A model generated the notes under the pieces. It did no database searches. It was not told the DNA's origin and saw only the letters and a program-made list of their open reading frames with translations. Positions 1 to 10,972 of a DNA stretch of 35,724 bases are shown here, in pieces (positions within the stretch are counted from its first letter, which is position 1; every line of letters starts with the position of its first letter). The stretch covers positions 80,675 through 116,398 of the forward strand of contig JH154003.1 in the NCBI GenBank assembly GCA_000226015.1, in the 5' to 3' direction. The translations under genes and the position numbers were made by a program. This DNA comes from Mnemiopsis leidyi. Taxonomy: Eukaryota > Ctenophora > Tentaculata > Lobata > Bolinopsidae.

Positions 1-320
1 TCTCACGCATTTCTAGAAATTCTTGATTCTAGACGCGCATCGCCCGTTAATACATTGCCTTGCGTTGCTGGGGCTGCTGCTTCGCGGTTACCGGGCGCTG
101 CGCGCGACTTTCTCTACGTCTTGGTTACAAAGCAAGAGACCCTTACAGGCAACTTCGCGGCAGCAGGTCAGGCAACATCTGACAAGCCGTACAAGGGCTG
201 TAGTGGTTTAGCAACCGGTGCGGCAAAGCAGCAAGTTGTTTTAACCATGACCAGCGCCTCTTTGCGTTGCAACCGCCGCGCACGGCGTAAGCACCTGGTT
301 AGGTCATCTGATTAAGATAA
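1..320. repeat. Dispersed repeat fragment, first copy
   Basis: This GC-richer stretch shares blocks with 26390-26700. A 21-nt block at 30-50 (core gacgcgcatcgcccg) recurs identically and in the same orientation at 26467-26487. The block at 154-185 (ttcgcggcagcaggtcagg...) recurs in inverted orientation at 26630-26667. The small open frames here have no recognisable protein and no ATG-based support. The family is unknown, and the window edge cuts the copy. Confidence 0.5.
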
Positions 321-1190
321 ATATTTTCAAAAATAAGTCGTTTGACTTAGAGTTTTTGAAGTGTTTTTTCCGTTACTAATACTTTTTTGCCTAAGGCAAA
401 AAATAAAGTAGATGGTTTAAAGTGGTCGGATAGGAAAATGGCGGTGTCTGGTGTCCGGTGTCACAAAGCAATTTAACACGTATTATGTCAATTTGATATT
501 CAATGGTATGAATGCCTTTTGACTTATCTATGGTGTTTAGCTTATGGGCAAACACTTATTTCTTAAACAGGGTAATAGACTATGTGATGCACGAAATGAC
601 GAAACGCAAATTCTAGTGTTATACTTTTACACACATAGCAATTGGCCGACTGAACCAGCTATAGCAATCATAATCACTTTATGAACCACCTGATTCCATT
701 TTCAGTATAAATTACAGTTATATGTGACTAGATATCATAATTATCGTGTATCCGCTAACATCCAACATCTAAGCGTTCGAATGTTCCGAAAAAAGCAATA
801 TCGGCAGCAAAAGCCAGGTATCAGTCACCAGAAGCTAAGTTAAAGACACTGAAACTTCCATTCCAACCAAACTTAAGCAAAAAATTGTCACAGTCAAACT
901 ATTTTAACTGAACCGCCAAAATTTTGTAAGTCGGTTGTTTTTAATATTACATGTGATGATGTATGTCATTATTTTATATTCTTATATCTAAATTTTCAAG
1001 TGGCGAGTTTTAAGTTTTTAACCTAAAACCAGTACAAATCTACAGCCGATGGTAATGTCACACAAGTTTGAATAAAATTGTTTTACAGCCAATATTTTCT
1101 CTGTACTGCCGTGGAATTCCATTAGTAGTATATGCGGTAGAAATTGTATTTACAGCGCAACAAAAAGATTTGGGGCATGAATAAGACATC
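321..1190. other. Intergenic, nothing recognised
   Basis: AT-rich sequence with no open frame of note, no splice-site-bounded conserved segment and no obvious tandem repeat. I see nothing assignable here. Confidence 0.5.
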
Positions 1191-1194
1191 TGTA

Positions 1195-1640
1195 TGTAAA
1201 GCAAATCAGATGATCTGCTGGGTTGTCATCCATTCACAAAGCTCTTATAAGACCCCATCTTGAGTATTGTGTCGAATTGTGGAGTCCAGTAGCGACCTAT
1301 GGGAATTGGACGACTGTTTTGAAGCTGGGGAGCATCCAGAGGTGGTTTACACGTCTAATTGATGAGGTTGGTACTATTCCCTATAGTCGACAACAGGAAA
1401 TCCTCAATTCAACAACGCTGACTGAGCGGCCAATACATGGGGACCTTATAGAAGCTTTTAATGCAACCAGCGGCTTAACTAAGTATGGGCAAGGTTTGTT
1501 CAAAAATGAGCAGATCTGGTCTCAATCTAGTGTCATCCAATAGATGTTGTTAAGGTGCTACTGAAGCAAGGAATCTGCAGAGTTCACATCTGTATTATGC
1601 TTTAAAATTGGGGTGGAGAGTTTTAAGAAAGATATGATTT
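1195..1640 (+). mobile_element. Degenerate non-LTR retrotransposon (LINE) 3' end
   Basis: The open frame at 1223-1543 gives a peptide with IHKALIRPHLEYC, followed by ELWSP, a QRWFTRLI segment and RPIHGDLIEAF. This is the order found downstream of the reverse-transcriptase core in CR1/Jockey-like LINE ORF2 proteins. Just upstream, 'KANQMI' appears in another frame, so the copy is frameshifted. No start codon, RT catalytic core or endonuclease is present, so it is a dead 5'-truncated copy. The class (non-LTR) is fairly sure; the clade is not. Confidence 0.75.
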
Positions 1641-2450
1641 TTAAAGATATAGTTTATGTTCTTCATTTTTGGATTTTGTCAAGTAAAGTTTTAAGAAGAA
1701 TTGAAGGACCAGATTATTTTAAAAACAAAGAGAAACATAATGAGAAACATAAATCGCTTTATCGATCTTTGTTCTACTGGAAAATATAGCTAGTACATTT
1801 TTGTTAATTTACTATTTTTTAATGTTAGATTTTGTTATCCTATTAAATGTGAATGGGAAGTTTTAGGTTTTCCTATTTTTCTCCACTAAGTGTTTTGAAA
1901 TTTTAAATAGATATATTATGTGATGATGTTATGTCATAATTATTACTTACTTACTTACAGCATATATCTTCTTCTAGCACTAGCAGAGGGTTGATCAAAG
2001 AAGCTTCTTTGACTTTAGAATTGGAGAGATGGAAATCTAGGGTACGACTGAAACCTAACTAAGTGGGCACAATTCTTATTAGAATTCAGGAGTTATGACA
2101 CTGGCATTTTGGTCAATTATCTATCATTTAATATTCATCTATCATTGGCATGAGCAATCTAACATTTGGAATTTTTGGTGTTTTATGCTTTAAAACATGC
2201 ATTTCTTTACAAATATCATATCCACTTATGAAATTATAAAATTGTTCCAATTCCAATGCAAAAAACAAAATGTTCACTGTTAATGCGGTATCATGCTGTA
2301 ACACCAGATTAAATGGAGAGTTTATTGGATAAACTCTAATCCAGTAAGTGTATCTGGCCAATTTCGTGCAGAATTATCATTCATTATGACTAAAAGAAAA
2401 GCTAAAGAAATAAGACAACCCACATGTTGTACCATACCATACTATTCTTT
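1641..2450. other. Intergenic, upstream of the RING gene
   Basis: AT-rich DNA in which no conserved coding segment was found. A promoter or a 5' untranslated exon for the gene beginning at 2487 could lie here, but no clear TATA box or exon can be pointed to. Confidence 0.4.
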
Positions 2451-2454
2451 TCTA

Positions 2455-2486
2455 TTCTATGCTTCTCTAACCTTCTTCCTAACTAG
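2455..2486 (+). promoter_or_regulatory. Strong 3' splice acceptor abutting the start codon
   Basis: A pyrimidine-rich tract (gcttctctaaccttcttcct) is followed by aactag, and the ATG of the RING gene starts on the very next base (2487). It contains a branch-like ctaac. This implies that the coding exon is spliced at its start codon, either to an unseen 5' UTR exon or to a trans-spliced leader. Confidence 0.6.
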
Positions 2487-5400
2487 ATGATAGGGCGATG
2501 GCTCTTGTTTTGCTTCATTGGATTGGTAAAGAGTGAGTATGTCAGTGTCATTTTAAAGGACTCCAACTTCAAGGATAATGGAATGTAAGTTTTGAATCAG
2601 TTAATCTAATTTGATGCAATCAGTACATCTGTTTCTATTTGAAACCTTCTCTAAATTTCGTTATTCTGATATTTTTATCTTTTTCGTGACATTAAATTAA
2701 GAGTTCACAATTTAGTGGTAACAATCTAGAGTTTTACAATTCACAAATACCAGCAACAAATTTAAAATTTGTGCAATTCCTGATTTTACAAATCAATTAC
2801 TCTAATCACGCTGCAATCTTACTCCTCGTAAGCCCATCCTGTTTTTTCTTCAACCCCTGATTTTCAGAATCGATGGAATTGCACTACCAACAGAGCGCTA
2901 TTCCCCTGATGAAACTGGTAAAATAATTCCTGTCCGATTTAGTGGATCTAATATGGTATCAGGATTAGAAGCCTTGTCAAACTGCCCGCCTGGAGGATGC
3001 ATACCAATTGTTGTCATTCATAAGGAAGCCAGATATTCTAATACCACTGTAAGTTGCAGTTTATCATTCATTTTTACAATTGAAAGATTCCAATTTACAT
3101 TTATTTATGTGTGAACTGTCAGACAGATTCATGTTGTTTTTTGAAATTGCTTTAATTTGATTACTTTCTATTTAAGTATAATAGGTCATATTTTACTATG
3201 TAGTTATACAGGATTAATTTTCAATTTTCAATATGTAAATTGCGATTACTGGTAAAAGTTAAAACTTATTGATGGAGCTCCAATGTCATTTCAGATGGCA
3301 TTATTGAACGAGTTTGCCGATATCATCATCATTGGTTTTGAAACTTCCCCAGATAAATTTAATGAGGTAAAATTTTAACAAGAAAAGATGCTGTAAATTG
3401 ATGAACAGTTTGATAAAATTGCTCTGCACATTTCCCATCATAGATTTGTATTGCTAAGGAAATGTCAATTGTCTGTAATTTTTTTAACAACAATGCTCCA
3501 TGTACTGGGGTTCTAGAGAAAAGCAGTAGGCCTTAGAACATCAAGACCAGGGTAATTTTAAGCTCTATTGTATTAATTTTATGAATTTTGTGTATTTCAA
3601 ACGCATGGGAACATTCAATCATCCAGGGGTCATGGGAGACAATTAGAGGAACACCTCTTGTCATAATCGGCTTTGAAGATGCTCGGATGGCTAACCTCAT
3701 GGCAGAAAAAGGCATTGTTACTTATGCCTCCATAGCCCCTTTCACCAACCATTTGAAGGTTCGTTGTCTTAGAATATTATCCCAAAGAATCAGTACAGTA
3801 AAACCTCTAATTATCGGGCCTCGTGAGGGAAAGGAAGAAGGCCAAGTAAATCGAGGGACATGGTAAATAGAGGTTTTACTGTATTGAGAAATAACGGGAC
3901 AAAAGAAAAAAGGCCCGGTAATTCGAGGGACACGGTAAATAGTGGCACAGCATATCGAGGTTTTACTGTATATCCTACAGCTACCTTCATGTGAGACACT
4001 TTTAAACGATCTAACAAGGTAACAATTTGGCAGAAAACTTACATCGTTTTTTTGTAATTCCCTACACATACTTTTTTACCGCAGCACTGTTGTGTCCTCT
4101 TAATATCTTCTTTCATATCAAGAAGAGTTAGTGAGACCGCCAACCCAAGGAGGCAATCAGATGTTTTGAATTACTTTCTCATTGAAGGAAATATAGGGCA
4201 TTTATGCCATAACGGGACAAAAACAGACTAAATTTAATCCTCCTTCCTAACATGATGTTAATGACCAATGGACACCCCTTACAATTACTGTCACTGCTTT
4301 CAAAACTGTTCGGTACAAGACTACTCACAAGAGCAAAACTTTGTTTCCCTGAAAATACTCTACCACTTAACCAGACAACTAGACTACTTGCTTACTTGCA
4401 TTAAGTTTACTTCCTGTTGCTCAGCAACACACTTGGTAATGAAGTGCTAACTGCACAATAATACCACTCAACAATCACAGTGCACACTGCACATCTGTAC
4501 CATTTTACCTCTAACTCGTCGTCTTGTACTAACCTGCTTCCTCCCTCAGAGACGTGAACATTTCATGAAGCTAGGAGTCCTGTTTCTTGTGTTCGCCTCC
4601 GCCTGCTTCATCCTTGCCATGAGGGTATGTTTATATAGAACATTGTACAATTATCACGAGTCTTTAATGTGAGATAATTGTCTCGCTTCCTTCTGGCTAA
4701 TTACATCTCCACAGTCTACAGTATCTTTTTCGTTAACCATATATTATATACCATATTTTGGTACCTGAATTTTGTTAATTTGAATGGTTTTTACTGTAAA
4801 AGATGATAAAATTAATAGTCCGTGGTACAGGAGTTATGGTGCCCAGCAATCGTCTGCTAAACTGTGAAATATTCACCTACTGTACAATGTACAATGTACA
4901 TTCACTTACTGTACATTACAATTCGCATGAGTTCATGCCATTTATAAAAAGAGTTGCATGTTCAATAAATAATTAACGCCCACTTTAATAACCGGCATAC
5001 ACGACAAGCTGTACATGTGAAACAAGACCGTGGATGTGCAGGGTATATTTACTGTACAATTTATTGTAAAAGTGGAACAATACACAACAAATGATGTATA
5101 TACGATGTGTGTATGTACGAAGAGATAGGAATGTATAGTCTTGAACTTAAATTGGTAAAGAAGTAAAGTCGATTGTGTCTGCATATTGTAGTCGTTAGCT
5201 ACTGGGCGTGTTTGTTATTGTTGTGTAAAGAGTAATGACATGCTGTGTACTTATAGTTACTGTTGTCTGTGTGTAACTGTAATTAAATACGTATTGTAGT
5301 TGGTTGACACCTAATTTCATGCCAAGTCTGCAATGTGATTAAATGTTTAAGCGTTTAAACTGGCGCCAGACTTTTTCACTGCTATGATGACTGATGTTAT

Positions 5401-8400
5401 ACTTTTTGGCAAGAAATTACAGTTTCTAAATCTTAGAACAATGACCATGGCATATATCAATATAAATTTGAGTTTCAAGCCAATTTATCAGATTTTGTGG
5501 CTTTACAACAGTCATACTGCTTATGGCGGCTGTATTGACAGCTCGTTAAACAAGAAACACTAAACAATGACAGGTTATACGTTACTCAATACTGTACATT
5601 GTATGTACAAGGTGTACTTACGAAAACGTTTTGTCGTGTACATACTATACATTTATATCGCAGCTAAACTTTACATTTCTTCATCATTTCTGATTAAAAC
5701 TGAGGCCACTACACCCAACAGAGATGTATGTCAGCTGTTGAACAAATGTAATACACCTGCTGTATACTATTGTAAGTTATGTTATGCATCTTCACTGTTC
5801 AGCAAACGAATATCTCTCTGTAACTGAACTTCTCAGGTCCGTGCTCAGAGGAGTATTTACGTGATTCGGCGCCATGCTCAGAAGGTAGTAAAAAGTACTT
5901 TCTGAATATCATATTTGTATTTTAATATTGTTGCAGTCAGTATATTATTGAGCGAATATGTTACAAATGTTTAAAGTTGATATTTAATTAATGATCTTAG
6001 ATTTATAATTGAGCCTTCAACGAAAGTCCACGACATTAATGCTGTTGAAACGTTCTAGGGGTACATTCCGTACACAATACACAAAGCTTATGTGTAATGT
6101 GCTAATCACCAGCATTGAGCAATGCATTGATCATAGTATCGTTAATCATGATAACTTAGTTAATAGCCAATATGATTTGTAGATGAAGTTGTTTTCCTGC
6201 ACTTCATAACAAAAAATTGCTGGAATGTTTGCAAATATGTTGACAGTGTGATCTCCTAACTCGGGCAACCTGACAAAATATAGCGTGTAAATAATTCCTT
6301 CGTTCCTAGATTCTTGCTCATGATCTCTATTACAGTGGAATTTATATCGTAAACGTTCTAATGTTCCACACTGTAGAAACTACAAAATCCACGGTATTTG
6401 AGGTCTTTTGAGTTTACTGTAAATCAATTTAACTACGTTGAAATTCCTGATCTCTTACTTAAATTTCCTGATCTCTGATTACTCCAGAATCTGAAGGAGC
6501 GTAAAGCAAAACAGAAAGTAGCTCAATTGCCAACGAGAACACTGAAAATAAACGAGCCCTCTTCAGAGTGTACAATCTGCTTGGAGGAGAAGAAGTTCCC
6601 ATCGGTAAGTGTAAACTGATACCGGTTGTTTGAGCCTGGAAATTACTATCAGTTTAAGAGTCATCACTCTAGTTAGCTAAATCAAATTGTGTAAATATCG
6701 AACTGTGTGTATATATATATAACCTTAAACTTAAAACGCACAAATAGGGGTGTTTGTAATGACAATGATCAAGTACTAAAAGTAGAGTAATTATTGACTC
6801 TTCCCCTGCATGTCTCTTGTTTAATCACAAATCTTCCCGATATGGTTTAAATGTCCTCTGGATACCAGGTCCTCTCAAAAAATTTGTTTCAGTAACGAAT
6901 CTGGAGTTTGTGTATTTAAAGCACATTTTGACAATGAATAAATATAGCAGTGGTACCTTGTTAGGTTGTGTATTGTGTAAGGTTGTGTTAAACCTACAGT
7001 TTAATGTTCGAGTTAGATCTGCTGAAGCAGGGAGGATTTAGAAGAAAACCTGGCAGTACACTTTATTAGCTGCTTAGTGGAGAGAAAGAAAGGGCTAAAG
7101 TTAGAAGAGAGTAGATTTACGGATAAAAGAAACATAAAGTCGTGTTTTAAAGTTGAAATTCGCTCCGAATTTCTGTTGTGAGGTTTCATCCTACTGTGTT
7201 GCTAGCTAAGTCATTATTTTCTTTACTAACGAGTAACGAACAAGGGCTAGAATTTTACAACATAGAGGGTGTAGTGTCAACTTTTCAGGTACGTGCTTCT
7301 TGTACTAGATCCTGTTTGTGAGAGTAGTAATACCCTGTACTAGATCCTGTATGTGAGAGTAGTAATACACTGTACTAGATCCTGTATGTGAGAGTAGTAA
7401 TACCCTGTACTAGATCCTGTACTAGATCCTCTATGTGAGAGTAGTAATACCCTGTACTAGATCCTGTATGTGAGAGTAGTAATACCCTGTACTAGATCCT
7501 GTATGTGAGAGTAGTAATACCCTGTACTAGATCCTGTACTAGATCCTCTATGTGAGAGTAGTAATACCCCGGTTGATTCAGCAGCCACCTAACTAAACAA
7601 TGATCGCCAGGATTCGCGTGACAGGTCCATCATCCAGTACTATCCGGTTACAATACTCATTATTTATGTTGAACTGAAATTCACGTGGATTGGGATTATA
7701 CCCAAGATTGTAGTTATTACCTTTCTCATTAATATTGCCAGTATATTTTAAGTTCTGTCCGTACTCTATATAAACAATGTGGGACTTCAATAATGTAGTT
7801 GGCTAAACTCATTTTCTTGAGACCTGCAATTTGAGATCATAGCATCAGCGAAACACAGAGTACTTTACACTTAGTCTACTTAAAACTGTACAACGCAGAG
7901 TCGGCACTCTGCAGTTGCTGAGATTCAACACTTTCTTTAGTGAGTAATACGTCACCACATGACGTCACAGATCACGTGCTTCCCGACATCTGTATCTGGG
8001 TTGTAACACTTTGACACGGTTACGTAGCACGCCACTCTGCGATAGGTATCAAGTTGCAGCGCCCTGACTCAAGAAGCATTGTATCAACTTGTTGTCAGAC
8101 ACACCTAAAGTGAAGTTAAGAAGAAGTACCTGAACATTACACAATCTTCTTTCCCTAACTCCTTCCGGTATCATTGGACCGGAACTAGTGGAGTATCCAT
8201 GGTAATTTCAACCTTAATTACCATGGTAATTTCAATCTTATCGTCCCTTTGAATTATCGATCTAGCTCACACGAGGACGCGTGATTCATGTTGTATTATT
8301 GCTTTATTGGTAGGTTAAGTAAGCGAATGGTAACAACTGGACCGAGGAACCAGTTATCGAGAAAAAACTAGACACTTCTTCATGCTAGGCTAGTTTCCGG

Positions 8401-10972
8401 GGTGTCTGCATGTGCACTTAACCACAAAGCAATGATTTTTCCGCTCCTTCTATTAGTAATGAATGTTCACACCGTTATTTTAAATGCTTGAGAAGTCCCG
8501 CGGCCCGCCTACTGAACCGTGAACAAGATAAAGTCAGGTCTTATAGTAAACAAAACATGTTCCACTCAGCACATCCCAGGATACTTTCTTCAGTTTGATC
8601 CCTGTAACCGGAAGTAAGAAGGGTAGATTACCAGCCTCTAACCCCGGGACAGGACTCTTGTGGGACTACAGGCTCACTTCTACGTCATATACTGGTCACG
8701 TGACTACTTACTGTAATGCTGAAATAGAAAACCAATTATATGTAATATTGTTACATGTCGTGATTTATGTCTGCTCGTTTAATGCACTGGCTAGAATGAA
8801 ACAAAGAAACTGTATGATTTAGGCGTCTCCTTCTTCTGGGCGGTGATAAAATCAATTTGCTGCAATGTGCTCGAGCGTTATTAAAAAAAGCTTGCGTCAC
8901 GTGTGCACTTTGCGGTCGCCATATCGAGATTAAGTAATGTGAGCTGAGTAACTCTGATCTATATTTGTCCTGCAATATTCCATCAGCTCCGTTAGAAAGT
9001 TTTGAGTGCTATGTAAACTTGGAACCAAATTTGTGGAAGAGTAAGAGAGGATCGGTAGTCCCCCAACTGACTACGTATTATTATTGGATTGTCGAATAAG
9101 GTTTGGAAATAACTTTCACCCATTTTAATGCACAAATGTAGACACAAATTAAAATTAAGATCCTCCAAGTTCGCCCACTCTGGGGTTGAGAGGTGCTCCT
9201 CCTAACTAGCGGCGACGTCAAATACCTAGCATTGTCTGCTGTATTTTAAGTTTAAGCTGCAAATTACACATGCAATTTCATTAGGCAAGCCCCATCTTTA
9301 AAGTAATCCCTGAATGGTTATGATGTCCGTTGACGAAAGTTTTCGTTATAAGTAGTTACTGTTGAATAAAATCTGTCATGTTGTTGATTAAGTTATGCCT
9401 CTGGGAGTGAAGCAAGAATTTGATAAAACTATTACAAAATTGACATATTGCAATGGATGAAAAGGAGGCCACTGTCATCTTGCTACTGGACTTGAGTGCT
9501 GCGTTTGACACGGTTGATCATGATCTTTTGCTTTGGTCAAAATTTATTTAGGCATTTATTTAGGCATTTATTTAGGCATTTCTGGAAAACTTCTGAATCA
9601 ATTACATCTGATACAAAATGCTGCAGCCAAAGCTGCCACCAATAAATACAAGTATGACCATGTTGGTGAAGATCTAGAAAATTTACATTTGTTTAAAGTC
9701 AAGAAGAGAATTGCTTTCAAGAATGCTCTTCTTGCATACAAATCTGTCAACGGACTTGCTCCTGATTATTTTAAGGGCATGATTCGGTACCCACACCATG
9801 GACACACACTCACTTGCATAATCAAAAGTTAGATTAACTTTTATCATAGATTTCGTGGAGGGTATAATTGTTTTCCACTGTAATTCTCATTTAATGGAAG
9901 TTTTAAAATTAACTTAGATTACTCTTAGTAAGTGTTTATAACGCTGAGTATAAGTTTAAATTTTAAAGCAGTGTCATAAATTGCAAAATCATTATTATTA
10001 ATTCAAAATATGTATGTAATAACCTTAAAATATGTGCAATAATTCTTCAGAAAGTGATGGTACTGCAATGTAACCACGAGTACCATGCTTCCTGCATCAC
10101 CCCCTGGCTCATATCACACGGCACATGTCCTCTCTGCAAATACAACGTTCTCGATGGTAAGTTTTCTCTGTTGTCATTTAGGTATTTCAGTAGAATTTTC
10201 TCAACCGTATCTTAAAATTTTTAGGATTGAATATCTATAATGGCGCTCAGCTTCTGTCAGTGCTATGTACTAAGATTTTATATTATAACTACTCGTGGAA
10301 TAAATGTTTATATTGAAATTAAAGTACGGGACAGTACACAAGCTTACGTCATATCTATTTTTGTCGCTCTTTGTAAGTGTAAGAACTGAGAAGATGAATG
10401 GAAGATGTGTAAGCGATATCCTTGTATTCGTGATCGTGTACGGGGGGCCACCTGATGTAACTTTCTACATTCGAACTTAACCCATTCGTTGAAATGATCT
10501 TTCCAGCTCATTCTGTAGAATTTACCAAATGTCAAGACACTATCCCACTGATGTACATCATTGTTGCAAAATGATGATCAAACTTGTATCATTCATCTTA
10601 TGACCATGAACATGAAACCCGAACATAGGCCAAATGTTCAAAAAATCATGGTCATCGTACCCCTTTCACCATCCCCCCAGATTCAAGGCGATTTTAACTA
10701 CAGAGTCCGGGCACAGACTTTATAAATTATACAGATGTTGTCGGAAATTGTTTACTTTTACTACCACGCCATAATGGAAAGTTTGAAGATAAAAAATACG
10801 TATTTTTACTACAATACGTATCCTTACTACAATACTTCTTACTAACTTGGACGTATTCTCAGATCAGCAGAGCGAGGTGGAGAAATGTCAGCAGGTGGGA
10901 GGCAGTGCAGCTAATCCAGATAACCTCATCAGCCGTGCCTCTTCCGACGATTCTATTCTTTCTCTTGGGTAA
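2487..10972 (+). CDS. PA-TM-RING E3 ubiquitin ligase (RNF13/GRAIL-like), nine exons
   Basis: Nine exons join in frame: 2487-2584, 2868-3048, 3295-3366, 3627-3758, 4550-4624, 5837-5884, 6488-6604, 10051-10156 and 10863-10972. Together they encode about 312 residues. The N-terminus has a signal peptide (MIGRWLLFCFIGLV). Residues about 25-160 resemble a protease-associated luminal domain (IPIVVIHK, then TPLVIIGFEDAR). A single transmembrane helix lies near 166-184 (LGVLFLVFASACFILA). Residues 230-270 form a complete RING-H2 finger: CTIC, then CNHEYHASC, then CPLC, with W260 before the last pair, the usual E2-binding tryptophan. The family sits in endosomal, ER or Golgi membranes with the RING in the cytosol and ubiquitinates membrane cargo. 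The tail after the RING is short (about 40 residues) and Ser/Asp-rich. The exact orthologue is not resolved. Intron 7 is 3.4 kb and full of repeats. The final TAA lies inside a donor-like GGTAAGAG, so a further exon is possible. Confidence 0.85.
3794..3971. mobile_element. Short MITE of pogo/Tigger-like type, partly tandem
   Basis: The inverted termini are TACAGTAAAACCTCTA at 3794-3809 and its reverse complement at 3868-3883. A further right-hand terminus (aggttttactgta) ends at 3971, after a diverged copy of the right half (ggcccg...aattcgagggacacggtaaatag). The CAGTAAAACCTC terminus flanked by TA is typical of pogo/Tigger-type Tc1-mariner elements. There is no transposase. It lies in intron 4 of the RING gene. 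Confidence 0.7.
7301..7570. repeat. 35-bp minisatellite with 117-bp higher-order unit
   Basis: Seven copies of a 35-bp unit (gtactagatcctgtatgtg...) begin at about 7302, 7337, 7372, 7407, 7454, 7489 and 7524. The fourth and seventh are 47 bp long because gtactagatcct is duplicated inside them. Copies 2-4 and 5-7 therefore form a 117-bp higher-order repeat present twice. The array lies in intron 7 of the RING gene. Confidence 0.9.
8171..8245. repeat. Short direct repeat
   Basis: The string ccatggtaatttcaa occurs twice about 25 bp apart. It is a minor intronic repeat with no visible function. Confidence 0.5.
9453..9833 (+). mobile_element. Internally deleted LINE fragment with reverse-transcriptase motif
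   Basis: The frame from 9453 reads VILLLDLSAAFDTVDHDLL, the conserved motif A of non-LTR reverse transcriptases. It runs into a 12-13 bp tandem repeat (ggcatttattta, about 9547-9585) and a stop. A second frame from about 9585 then gives LHLIQNAAAKAATN... and ALLAYKSVNGLAPDY, which belong to the C-terminal part of CR1/RTE-like ORF2. The catalytic YADD region between them is missing. It is a dead element in intron 7 of the RING gene. Confidence 0.8.

Noticed and set aside
7301-7570. CRISPR array
   Set aside because: There are no unique spacers. Units are contiguous, and the genome is eukaryotic.
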